A stretch of 64,000 nt of DNA from an uncultured Saprospiraceae bacterium (GTDB lineage: Bacteria; Bacteroidota; Bacteroidia; Chitinophagales; Saprospiraceae), in contig CALFWO010000010.1 in NCBI GenBank assembly GCA_937928045.1, positions 93,925 to 157,924 of the forward strand. Direction: 5' to 3'. Of the stretch, positions 56,817-64,000 are shown piece after piece. A program made the position numbers and the translations under genes. Position 1 is the first letter of the stretch. Every line of letters starts with the position of its first letter. A model generated the notes under the pieces. The model saw only the letters and a program-made list of their open reading frames with translations, did no database searches and was not told the DNA's origin.

Positions 56817-56846
56817 AAGCCTGAGAATGCAAGCTCAGGCTTTCTT
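56817..56846 (+). terminator. Rho-independent terminator downstream of truA
   Basis: AAGCCTGAG (56817-56825) pairs with CTCAGGCTT (56834-56842) around an 8-base loop, followed by TTCTT. It ends whatever is transcribed on the plus strand from the truA side. Confidence 0.75.
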
Positions 56847-56850
56847 AATT

Positions 56851-56889
56851 TATAAAGGCCTCGACGTTATGAACGTCGAGGCCTTTATA
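56851..56889. terminator. Perfect 18-bp inverted repeat at the end of ppa
   Basis: TATAAAGGCCTCGACGTT (56851-56868) pairs with its exact complement at 56872-56889 around ATG. It lies 19 bases beyond the ppa stop (minus strand) and probably ends its transcript, although no long T run follows in either direction. Confidence 0.7.
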
Positions 56890-56908
56890 TTAATACCAAG
56901 GACTACAA

Positions 56909-57634
56909 TTATAGACCGTTCAAAATATTTTGTTGACGAGTTCCAAAATTCATTGCTTCAACCATTGTTTGAGTCATCATTGATTCGAGTTCTCCGTAAT
57001 CTTTATCATAATCCATTCGAGACCTTCTAATAACTTCCTGTGCTTCTTCGCGACCATAAGTATGTGTAATTTCACATTTTGGCTTTTCCCCTGGTAACTG
57101 TTTATAAGTTAAAAAGTAGTGCTGTAATCTGTTAAGAATAGGCTCTGGAATATCTTCAATATCATGCCATTCTCCATATACTTTATCGTTACGTAAAATT
57201 GCTATAATCTTGTCATCAGCTTCACCTCCATCTAGCATTCGAAATCCGCCAATTGGAATTGCACTCACGATAATATTTCCGTGGGTTACTTCTCGCTCAG
57301 TCAAAACACATATATCGAGTGGATCGCCATCTCCGACAATATCCTTTCTTCCCGTTTGTTGCATACAGAACTCCGCTACATTTTCAGCACAATAAGTTTG
57401 TGGTAAAAATCCATAGAGTGCTGGAACTATATTAGAGAATTTTTGAGGTCGATCGATTTTTAAATATCCTGATACTTTGTCAATCTCATACTTTACCGTG
57501 TCTGATGGGATTACTTCAATGAAAGACGAGACGACTTCAGGACAATTTTCACCAATATTGATCCCATGCCATGGATGAGATTTATATCGAAGACTTATTA
57601 ATTTCCAAATTTTTTCAAATGACTGTTGACTCAT
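56909..57634 (-). CDS. ppa: Inorganic pyrophosphatase (family I)
   Basis: Hydrolyses pyrophosphate and so drives biosynthetic reactions. The 241 residues contain the family I signature GDGDPLDICVL near residue 101 with the metal-binding aspartates, plus YEIDKVSGYLKIDRP near 49, YGFLPQTYC near 73 and GEADDKIIAIL near 137. Length is slightly above the bacterial minimum, similar to other Bacteroidota enzymes. Conflict with the soluble family I/II choice is unlikely given the DPLD motif. Neighbours are unrelated. Confidence 0.94.
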   Translation of the reverse strand: MSQQSFEKIWKLISLRYKSHPWHGINIGENCPEVVSSFIEVIPSDTVKYEIDKVSGYLKIDRPQKFSNIVPALYGFLPQTYCAENVAEFCMQQTGRKDIVGDGDPLDICVLTEREVTHGNIIVSAIPIGGFRMLDGGEADDKIIAILRNDKVYGEWHDIEDIPEPILNRLQHYFLTYKQLPGEKPKCEITHTYGREEAQEVIRRSRMDYDKDYGELESMMTQTMVEAMNFGTRQQNILNGL

Positions 57635-57851
57635 TTCCTATTTTAATTTTGAAAGCGTGTATTTGTTCAGATTTTTAAATAAAATTTGTTAGGCCTATTT
57701 GCCTGTAAATCAATACAAAGGTACACATTCCCGCTATGAAATGCTCGATTTGGGTACATCTCGAAAGCGGATATTAGAGTACCTTCAAAATATTTTATTT
57801 GGACGCTAAACCTTACTTTTAAGGGGAGTTAGAAAAAACATTGATTGTGAT

Positions 57852-58325
57852 ATGAAGCCAGCGACCATTCATCAAATTAAGACTGATCTTGGTACTATTA
57901 ATAGTAAGGATTTAATGGCTATCGTTTTGAGATTAGCAAAACATAAAAAGGAAAATAAAGAACTTATTTCCTATTTGCTTTTTGATGCCTCCGATGAAAA
58001 TTTTTATATCGAACAGGTGAAAAAAAGTGTTGATGAAATATTTTCGGATTTAAATATTAATCATGTTTATTATGCTAAGAAAACAATTCGAAAAGCATTG
58101 AAGATGATTGATAAATACATTCGCTTTTCCGGAAAACCATTAACAGAAACTGAATTGAGAATTTATTTCTGTGAATTAATTCAAAATTCTGGAATCACTC
58201 TTTTTCGCAGTCGAGTGCTCTTAAATATATTCAATGGTCAAATTAAGAAAATTGACAAATCAATGAGTAAAATGCACGAAGATGAACAATTCGATTTTCA
58301 AGGTCGACTAGAGAACATTCGTTAA
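57852..58325 (+). CDS. Small hypothetical protein, helical
   Basis: A 157-residue soluble-looking protein that I do not recognise. It is mainly helical and basic in the middle, with QIKTDLGTINSKDLMAIVLRLAKHKKENKELISYLLF at the start (split here: two helices) and VYYAKKTIRKALKMIDKYI near residue 75, then a region with LTETELRIYFCELIQNSG. It has no signal or membrane segment. Its 3' end overlaps the convergent symporter gene by 4 bases. Codon use resembles the neighbours, so a real gene is likely. Confidence 0.75.
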   Translation: MKPATIHQIKTDLGTINSKDLMAIVLRLAKHKKENKELISYLLFDASDENFYIEQVKKSVDEIFSDLNINHVYYAKKTIRKALKMIDKYIRFSGKPLTETELRIYFCELIQNSGITLFRSRVLLNIFNGQIKKIDKSMSKMHEDEQFDFQGRLENIR

Positions 58326-59956
58326 TCTTTTACTCCTTCTTCCAGTTCGTCAAAATATTTATTAGTTAATTTAGCTACTAACCCCGATAAAAGTAACAAT
58401 GCAAAAACATTAGGAATGGTTACCAATGATAAAGTGGTATCTCCAAGATTCCAAATAAAATTTAGGCTCGTTATTGCTCCAACAAAGTGGAATACAATAA
58501 AAACTATTTTATAAGGTAAAATCCATTTTTCTCCACCCAAATAATAAATACATCTATCTCCATAATAACACCACGAAATAGATGTCGAAATCCCAAAAAG
58601 TAAAACAGATAAAATAATAATTCCTGAACCAAATCGACCCAATGATTTTGTGAAAGCTTGCTGGGTTAATGGTGCGCCATTTTCAACAGCCAACCCAAAT
58701 AAATTACTTAGCACTCGACCATCTTCGCTTACCGCATGTCTTTCTTTGATATTTATCTTTCCCGTGAATAACTTTGTCATCCTTTGATCAATATAAAATT
58801 CCTCAACTTTGACTTCATGCCATTTGAATGCTATCAGTTCACTTTTAGCAGGAATTCCGTTGCGGATATTAATTGCAGCATTCGGGTATTCCGAAATCGA
58901 TTGATCTAACATTTCGTAAACTGCATCACCAGATGATAAATCGAATTGTGTTGGAATTTTTTCTCTCCATACATCAGTTGATAAAATGACCAATCCAGTG
59001 ATTGTACAAATGATCAAGGTGTCAATAAATGGTTCTAATAAAGCAACGACTCCCTCAGATACTGGCTCCTTTGTTTTAGCCGCGGCATGAGCAATTGATG
59101 CAGATCCTTGTCCAGCTTCATTAGAGAATAATCCTCTTCGGACTCCCCACAACATCGTTTGAAGAAAAATTCCTACACCTGTTCCAGCCACTCCGGCTGT
59201 CGGATTAAAGGCCTCAGTAAAAATTAATTTTATCGACGGTAATATCGCATGGCTGTTCAATCCTAAAATAGTCAAACCGCCTAAGACATAAATTATGCCC
59301 ATAACAGGAGCAATAATACTAGTTACTTTTCCAATTCGCTTTATACCTCCAAGAATGACCGCACCTACTACAAAAGCGGTTGTACTTCCAATTATCCAGT
59401 GTGGTGTATTGAATTCAGCATTTAATAAATCCGCAATGGTATTTGCTTGAATCGCATTTCCATTCAAAATAGCCGTCAGCATAAGAAAAAATGCTACGAA
59501 CATGGCCATAGGTTTCCACTTTTTACCCAGTCCTTTTTCAATATAATACATGGGACCACCAGAAACCGAAGAGCTTTGACTTTCTTCAACCGATCTAAAA
59601 TTAAGCGCTAGGGTTACTTCAGAATATTTTGTAACCATTCCTAGGAAAGCGGTCATCCACATCCAAAAAAGAGCTCCTGGCCCCCCGAAATGGATGGCTA
59701 TCGCGACACCAGCAATATTACCTATTCCGACTGTTGCAGAGAGCGCAGTAGTTAATGCTTGGAAATGTGATACGTCTCCGGGGTCATTCGGATCATCATA
59801 TTTGCCTCGTGCAACATCGATTCCATGTTTGAATTTTCGAAACTGTAAAAACCTTAGTTTAAATGTCAAAAAAATGCCAGTACCGAGCAGCATGACTATC
59901 AGAATTGGCTGAAGGACGGTGTCAATTGATGCTTGGATTTGAGTAATGATCTCCAT
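58322..59956 (-). CDS. Amino acid carrier protein, AGCS (alanine/glycine:sodium symporter) family
   Basis: A 544-residue polytopic symporter. Family signatures are LTTALSATVGIGNIAGVAIAI near residue 67 (first half of the core), GGPGALFWMWMTAFLGM, YSEVTLAL, and GVRRGLFSNEAGQGSASIAH near residue 270. After the VILSTDVWR segment an extra stretch of about 90 residues (roughly residues 335-420) is inserted before the TQQAFTKSLG and ISWCYYGDRCIYYLGG segments, longer than the loop of ordinary AGCS members (about 450-480 residues in total). It imports small neutral amino acids with sodium; the actual substrate is not determined. Confidence 0.92.
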   Translation of the reverse strand: MEIITQIQASIDTVLQPILIVMLLGTGIFLTFKLRFLQFRKFKHGIDVARGKYDDPNDPGDVSHFQALTTALSATVGIGNIAGVAIAIHFGGPGALFWMWMTAFLGMVTKYSEVTLALNFRSVEESQSSSVSGGPMYYIEKGLGKKWKPMAMFVAFFLMLTAILNGNAIQANTIADLLNAEFNTPHWIIGSTTAFVVGAVILGGIKRIGKVTSIIAPVMGIIYVLGGLTILGLNSHAILPSIKLIFTEAFNPTAGVAGTGVGIFLQTMLWGVRRGLFSNEAGQGSASIAHAAAKTKEPVSEGVVALLEPFIDTLIICTITGLVILSTDVWREKIPTQFDLSSGDAVYEMLDQSISEYPNAAINIRNGIPAKSELIAFKWHEVKVEEFYIDQRMTKLFTGKINIKERHAVSEDGRVLSNLFGLAVENGAPLTQQAFTKSLGRFGSGIIILSVLLFGISTSISWCYYGDRCIYYLGGEKWILPYKIVFIVFHFVGAITSLNFIWNLGDTTLSLVTIPNVFALLLLSGLVAKLTNKYFDELEEGVKD

Positions 59957-60225
59957 TTTTTTTCAGCAATTTGGAAGATCCGCTCGGCGTTGGAAAGTAA
60001 AATCAGAAGATTTTAATAGAATGTCAGAAGTATTTTAAGAATTGTCAGAAAAAAATAAATAGGAAATTTTGACAAAGCTTAGGTGTTTCGGATTTCGTAA
60101 ATATCCGAAGGGGTTGAATATCAGGAAGTTGAATGATTACTTTCGTCAAGACTTTTTCGCTTATTTAAAATTGGCTTTTAAACTTGTTTTCTCTAAAGCA
60201 AATTTATTGGATTTCCATTTTCTGT

Positions 60226-61353
60226 CTATTCTAAAATTGAAATGTTGTTAGATGGAATTTTGAGTCTTACTTTTCGATTGTTTGAATATTCGAAAAGAGC
60301 AAATTTTAGTTGATTTCTAAGCTCCTCTGATTCGTCATCTTTGGAAGGAATTTCTTTCGTAATTTGATCGATCAGTCTATTTATCTCATTGTAATCTTTA
60401 ATGTCATAATTGCCCGATTTGTCAGATTTAGGTTTTATTTCTAACCAACCTTCTAGCTGATTTTGGGCAGCTTTCTTACTTGCGAATATTGTCATTAATT
60501 GGAATGCTTTATCCGTCAATTTTATTGGATGAGTCTGAAAGAGTGGTGTTAAGGTTAACACCATCTGTGCTCCAGTATTGATTCTATTTTTGTTCATTGG
60601 AAATAGAAGCAAATAACTTTCTTGCGAATTTGGCAAAACGATTTTTGCAACTTCTTTAGCCCAACCCAAAGCCAGAGCAAAGAATAGCATGATCAATATC
60701 GTTTTGAAAGTACAACTGAAAAATATTCTTAAAAACTCATGATCGTCTAGTTTGAAAATTTGTGCCAATAAAGTACAAGCAATAGCAATAGCGGATAAAT
60801 AGGATAAGTTTTTTAGACCTCTTTTTGTAAAAGATTCCCAAAGAATAAATCCTAAGAATACCAAAGTGAAGATTGCGTAAATGAAGTCTATACTGAAAAC
60901 AAATCTAATTTTGGAAGGAATGACAATTCCAGTTATCATCAGAAAAGTAACAATAGCCGAAAATCCAAATGTAATAGAAACTAAAAATTTCCAAGTTGGA
61001 GACTTGATTATTGGTGATACAATTGTTGGAATATGTTTAAAGTAGGGGAGGGAAAATAAAATTAAGGCAGAATTCAATGTAGAGAGAATAGATTGAGTGC
61101 CTTGATAAATTGGATCACTAAGTCCTGGCAATTGTCCAGATAGTTGATAGCTGTATAGTAAATCCAATATTCCAGACAACGCCCAAACATAGATTGCCAG
61201 TGAAAGCCAAAGTAAACCGCGGTCAAATTTTTGCTGGCTCTCTTGAGAAATATTTTTCCAAATAAAAATTAAAGCAGTGCCAGAGAAAACGCAAACGCTA
61301 AATTGCCAAAGCCCAAAAAATTTATATATCGAAATGAGAGAAGTGGTCTCCAT
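60226..61353 (-). CDS. Polytopic membrane protein of unknown function with C-terminal soluble domain
   Basis: A 375-residue protein I do not recognise. The first 240 residues contain seven or so hydrophobic segments (SVCVFSGTALIFIW, LSLAIYVWALSGILDL, TLNSALILFSL, FLVSITFGFSAIVTFLM, FIYAIFTLVFLGFIL, LSAIAIACTLLAQI, TILIMLFFALALGWA). The last 125 residues are soluble, with a Q/K-rich helical part, LPNSQESYLLLFPMNKNR and LKFALFEYSNNRKVRL. A 7TM receptor-like or sensor architecture is suggestive but unproven. It has a strong terminator directly upstream; see the findings. Confidence 0.7.
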   Translation of the reverse strand: METTSLISIYKFFGLWQFSVCVFSGTALIFIWKNISQESQQKFDRGLLWLSLAIYVWALSGILDLLYSYQLSGQLPGLSDPIYQGTQSILSTLNSALILFSLPYFKHIPTIVSPIIKSPTWKFLVSITFGFSAIVTFLMITGIVIPSKIRFVFSIDFIYAIFTLVFLGFILWESFTKRGLKNLSYLSAIAIACTLLAQIFKLDDHEFLRIFFSCTFKTILIMLFFALALGWAKEVAKIVLPNSQESYLLLFPMNKNRINTGAQMVLTLTPLFQTHPIKLTDKAFQLMTIFASKKAAQNQLEGWLEIKPKSDKSGNYDIKDYNEINRLIDQITKEIPSKDDESEELRNQLKFALFEYSNNRKVRLKIPSNNISILE

Positions 61354-61371
61354 CTACTTTTTTCTTAAAGA

Positions 61372-61409
61372 TGGAAAAACAGCAAAGAAAAATAGAATTC
61401 TTTGCTGTT
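61372..61409 (-). terminator. Rho-independent terminator just upstream of the 7TM gene
   Basis: AACAGCAAAGAA (61378-61389) pairs perfectly with TTCTTTGCTGTT (61398-61409) around an 8-base loop; on the minus strand it is followed by five T (61373-61377). It faces the direction of the 7TM gene, 25 bases before its ATG. Confidence 0.8.
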
Positions 61410-61610
61410 AAATATTGATTTATCGGGTAATATAGTGTGGTTTTCTTATCGTGTTTTCGATTTCCCGTTCAATTTGTTTCAGAGATCTGATCAACTAATA
61501 CAATCAATTTAACTTTTTTTAAGCTTAATTTCTTAGTCAATAAATCTGCTTATTTTAGGCCGTGTGTATTTAGTTGTAGATACTTATCTTGTGTTTCACT
61601 AATAGTAATT

Positions 61611-62564
61611 ATGGCAAAAAAAATAAAAGCTAGACTGCGATCAGCATACTTTGATTTTCATCGCAAGGAAAAAATTGATCAATTCCTCAAAGGGGTTAAA
61701 AAGAAAAGGAAAGGACTGATCAAAGAATTGAGTGAATTAAAGCGATTTATGAAGAAGGAGTATATAGATATTGTCAGATTAGAACGACAAGGCTTAAAAC
61801 CTTTATTCAAAAACTTCTTGGGATCTTTTGAAGAAGCTTTAGACAAAGAACGTCAAGAATATCTATTGGCCGTATTGAACTATCAAGCAAAGAAAAGAGA
61901 AATTAAAGCACTGGATTTTAAATGTGAAATATTAGCTCAGAAATCAATTGAACTTAATACCGCAGAGAAGGAATATAAAAATTTGAAACAGCAATTCTTT
62001 TTACAAGTAAATCTTAATAATCCGGGGAAAGCCAGAAGGTTATCCGGAATAAGAACTCATGTTTTAAAGCTAGAAGGAATAATTAAGGAGATCAAAGAAG
62101 CAGATGCCGTCGGTAAAAAGTCTATAAATTATCTTGAAAAATTGAGAGTTGAGTTATCAAAGATTACAGATTGGGGAGTTTCAAAGAAATATTCTGACTA
62201 CGGAGGAAAGGGGAGGAACTCAACCTTTAAAAAGAAAAAGCATATAGATAAAACAAAGACCTTGACCTTTCGCGCAGCGAAACAATTGGATCTTTATGAG
62301 TTGGAATTGGCAGATGTTTCTAAAACATTGAAACTGGATTTAACTGGCGAAATTGATTCCATAAAATCTTTTCTAAAGATCTTTTTTGACAACCTTATAA
62401 CGGACTGGATAGTAAAGGATTCGATTGAAGTAGCATTTCTTTCCATTGAAATGATTCAAGAGAAAATACACCGCACGGAATTAACCTTAATGCATCACAA
62501 AAAAATTACTCAAAGTTTGATCCGAGACTGGGAGGACAAAGCAACGGAAGTATTGCTGGAGTAA
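61611..62564 (+). CDS. Coiled-coil protein of unknown function
   Basis: A 317-residue soluble, Lys/Glu-rich protein dominated by long helices. Segments include KIDQFLKGVKKKRKGLIKEL, a run of heptads around residues 35-150 (KSIELNTAEKEYKNLK), a basic loop with GGKGRNSTFKKKK near residue 200, and a C-terminal helical part ending RDWEDKATEVL. It has no signal peptide, no membrane segment and no motif I recognise. A structural or DNA-/membrane-associated scaffold is conceivable. It is followed by the tRNA-Ala gene on the opposite strand. Confidence 0.75.
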   Translation: MAKKIKARLRSAYFDFHRKEKIDQFLKGVKKKRKGLIKELSELKRFMKKEYIDIVRLERQGLKPLFKNFLGSFEEALDKERQEYLLAVLNYQAKKREIKALDFKCEILAQKSIELNTAEKEYKNLKQQFFLQVNLNNPGKARRLSGIRTHVLKLEGIIKEIKEADAVGKKSINYLEKLRVELSKITDWGVSKKYSDYGGKGRNSTFKKKKHIDKTKTLTFRAAKQLDLYELELADVSKTLKLDLTGEIDSIKSFLKIFFDNLITDWIVKDSIEVAFLSIEMIQEKIHRTELTLMHHKKITQSLIRDWEDKATEVLLE

Positions 62565-62584
62565 TACCTAAGATCAATAAAATT

Positions 62585-62613
62585 AAAAAGTCTTCTCTAA
62601 ATGAGAAGACTTT
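62585..62613 (-). terminator. Terminator of tRNA-Ala (minus strand), also closing the coiled-coil gene
   Basis: AAAGTCTTCTC (62587-62597) pairs with GAGAAGACTTT (62603-62613) around TAAAT; on the minus strand five T follow. The hairpin begins right after the tRNA 3' end. Confidence 0.85.
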
Positions 62614-62688
<75 letters not shown>

Positions 62689-62744
62689 GACTATCTTGCT
62701 TGGCAAAAATACTATTTACTAGCAATTAGTGAAAGAACCAGTAA

Positions 62745-62773
62745 TAAAAAAGCCCAGTCAATTAGACTGGGCT
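62745..62773 (-). terminator. Terminator of the OmpA-like gene
   Basis: AGCCCAGTC (62751-62759) pairs with GACTGGGCT (62765-62773) around AATTA; on the minus strand the hairpin is followed by a T run. It lies 29 bases after the stop codon. Confidence 0.9.
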
Positions 62774-62801
62774 AGAAAAGTAGTTATTATGATATTGTGT
62801 G

Positions 62802-64000
62802 TTATCGATTGAAAGTGAATTCCAAAGTTCGTTTATCGTTGGTTCCACCTCCTGAGAAATTCAACCTGTTTTCAGGGATTCCTCTTTTCTTCAGGTAGTT
62901 GTATGCTTCTCGAGCTCTTACATCTCCAAGTGATACTTCTTTCGAACCTCGATAAGTACCTTTTTCACCACTGATAAATCCGGTAATATCCAAACTCGCG
63001 TCTGAACATTCTTTCATTACAGCAGCCACATTATCCAATTGCTTTCTTGCAGCAGAATTTAATCTTGTAGAACTTCTTCCAAAAACAATTTTGTCTGATT
63101 CAAAACTCTTAGGGAAGCTATGTTCTGGATCTGCTAAGAAATTAGCCATATTGAATTCCATTGATCCTGGTGTCAACCCAAGTCCATCTCCGTTTGCGCA
63201 TAATGGCGCTTTTGGAGCTGGTGGAGCTACCACTTCTGAAGTAACTGGTGGCGGCGGTGGTGGTGGTGGTGTCGTTTTATTACAACCATCACATCCTTTT
63301 AGGAACCAAAGTAGTCCAAGAATCAATAAAAGAGGCAATAGCCATTTTAACCAGCCGAAACCACCACCGGCCGCTGCCGCTGTTGTAGCCGCTGCGCCTT
63401 TGGCCGCTGTACTTGCCGTCGCCGCCGCTGCAGTTGCTGCCGCTGCTGCTGCCAACTTCTTTTTCTTCTTTTCTTCTTCTTCTGCTTTCAATTTAGCAGT
63501 TGCTGCTGCCGCTGCCGCTGCTGCCGCCGCTGCAGCTGCTTTTGTTTTTTCAGCTTCTGCTTCAGCCTTCAAACGAGCTTCTTCTTTTAGTCGCTCTTGT
63601 TCAGCTATTGCAGCCAAACGTTTTTCTTCTGCCGCTTTTTCCTTTTGAATTCGTTCTCGTTCTTGAACTAATCGTTTAGCTTCGGCTTCTTCTTCTGCCT
63701 TCTTTTTTGCAAGTGCCGCCGCTGCCGCTGCAGCTTCTTTTGCTTTTGCTTCTTCTTCTGCTTTCTTTGCCGCCGCTGCTTCAGCCGCCGCCTTTGCTTC
63801 TGCATCGGCCTTTCTTTTCGCTGCCGCAGCTTCTTCCTCTGCTTTTCTTGAAGAAATGGCGTTTCCTGTCATCCAAGCTCCAGCAAACATTGCAGCTCCT
63901 GCTCCAATCACAGAATCTCCACCACGGACCCAATCATAGTCTGCTTTCATAGCAGCTTCAGATTTATAATAGCAACTTCTAGCAATTTCTTGATTATTAC
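62802..64000 (-). CDS. Alanine-rich, TolA-like protein with OmpA C-terminal domain (N-terminus off window)
   Basis: The frame remains open past the right edge: upstream codons read NNQEIARSCYYKSEAA before the Met at 63950, so this is the C-terminal 399 residues of a longer protein. A long Ala/Lys/Glu helix (KAEEEAAAAKRKADAE-like, about 190 residues) resembles the TolA/IgA-binding coiled coil. It is followed by a membrane segment (WLKWLLPLLLILGLLWFL), a proline-rich run, and an OmpA-like peptidoglycan-binding domain (SDKIVFGRSSTRLN, VAAVMKECSDASLDI, GDVRAREAYNYLKKRGI). A link between an inner-membrane anchor and the cell wall is inferred from this arrangement. Confidence 0.85.
   Translation of the reverse strand, partial: NNQEIARSCYYKSEAAMKADYDWVRGGDSVIGAGAAMFAGAWMTGNAISSRKAEEEAAAAKRKADAEAKAAAEAAAAKKAEEEAKAKEAAAAAAALAKKKAEEEAEAKRLVQERERIQKEKAAEEKRLAAIAEQERLKEEARLKAEAEAEKTKAAAAAAAAAAAAATAKLKAEEEEKKKKKLAAAAAATAAAATASTAAKGAAATTAAAAGGGFGWLKWLLPLLLILGLLWFLKGCDGCNKTTPPPPPPPPVTSEVVAPPAPKAPLCANGDGLGLTPGSMEFNMANFLADPEHSFPKSFESDKIVFGRSSTRLNSAARKQLDNVAAVMKECSDASLDITGFISGEKGTYRGSKEVSLGDVRAREAYNYLKKRGIPENRLNFSGGGTNDKRTLEFTFNR

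Noticed and set aside
56776..57030. Open frame across the truA/ppa terminators
   Set aside because: It runs through two hairpins and antisense to ppa; the translated text is the palindrome.
60069..60251. Open frame of 60 residues overlapping the 7TM gene's 3' end
   Set aside because: Short, no recognisable domain, overlapping antisense to the 7TM gene end and with no promoter evidence.
63091..63648. Long plus-strand open frame rich in alanine and phenylalanine
   Set aside because: It is the antisense of the Ala-rich OmpA-like gene and arises from its low-complexity codons.

Overview
The window looks like a chromosomal segment of an AT-rich member of the Bacteroidota. The grounds are: a gliding/type IX secretion block (PorP/SprF-like protein, GldK, GldL, GldM, GldN), the LpxC-FabZ fusion typical of the phylum, a SprB-repeat surface protein, and promoters that fit the Bacteroidota consensus (TTTG or TTG, about 19-21 bases, TAnnTTTG). 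A Saprospiria- or Chitinophagia-like lineage is my guess, not something the sequence proves. No prophage, insertion sequence, CRISPR array or rRNA is visible; most of the window is core genome.

Layout. 1-4.6 kb: truncated SprB-repeat adhesin and alaS. 4.9-7.8 kb: M23 peptidase, gatB, a MerR-type regulator. 7.8-13.1 kb (minus): serA, lpxD, lpxC/fabZ, lpxA and an orphan ABC ATPase, i.e. the first steps of lipid A synthesis. 13.3-16.6 kb: a thiolase plus bifunctional fatty-acid oxidation protein. 16.6-24.2 kb: recG, rbfA, a metal permease fused to a DtxR/MntR-like regulator, Ppx/GppA phosphatase, a lipoprotein, a beta-barrel, a metallo-beta-lactamase-fold hydrolase. 24.4-30.2 kb: PorP/SprF-like protein and gldKLMN, the core of the type IX secretion and gliding motor. 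30.4-39.6 kb: ABC exporter, three membrane or nucleotide-sugar glycosyltransferases, a beta-helix lipoprotein, an epimerase-like protein, an MFS transporter.

39.7-46.4 kb: rimK with an AspA/AstE-type zinc hydrolase, a large FtsX-type permease, PBP4-type carboxypeptidase, and a lipoprotein with a SAM-methyltransferase core. 46.5-51.1 kb (minus): rel, fur, a STAS protein, purA. 51.3-56.5 kb: tRNA-Leu, trigger factor, clpP, clpX (a proteostasis run), then truA. 56.9-64 kb: inorganic pyrophosphatase, an alanine/sodium symporter with a long loop insertion, two uncharacterised proteins, tRNA-Ala and a truncated Ala-rich OmpA-like protein.

The non-coding part is unusually legible: fifteen hairpins of terminator type can be drawn, and several promoter -7 elements end in TTTG where a naive gene caller would place a TTG start. 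Three terminators sit directly in front of start codons (lpxD, truA, and the membrane protein near 61.35 kb), and the tRNA-Leu transcript carries a structured leader. The least explained items are the lipoprotein methyltransferase, the permease-regulator fusion, the rimK/zinc-hydrolase pair and the structured intergenic spans near 51.3, 56.7 and 61.4 kb. I did not find a convincing new multi-gene defence or biosynthetic system.
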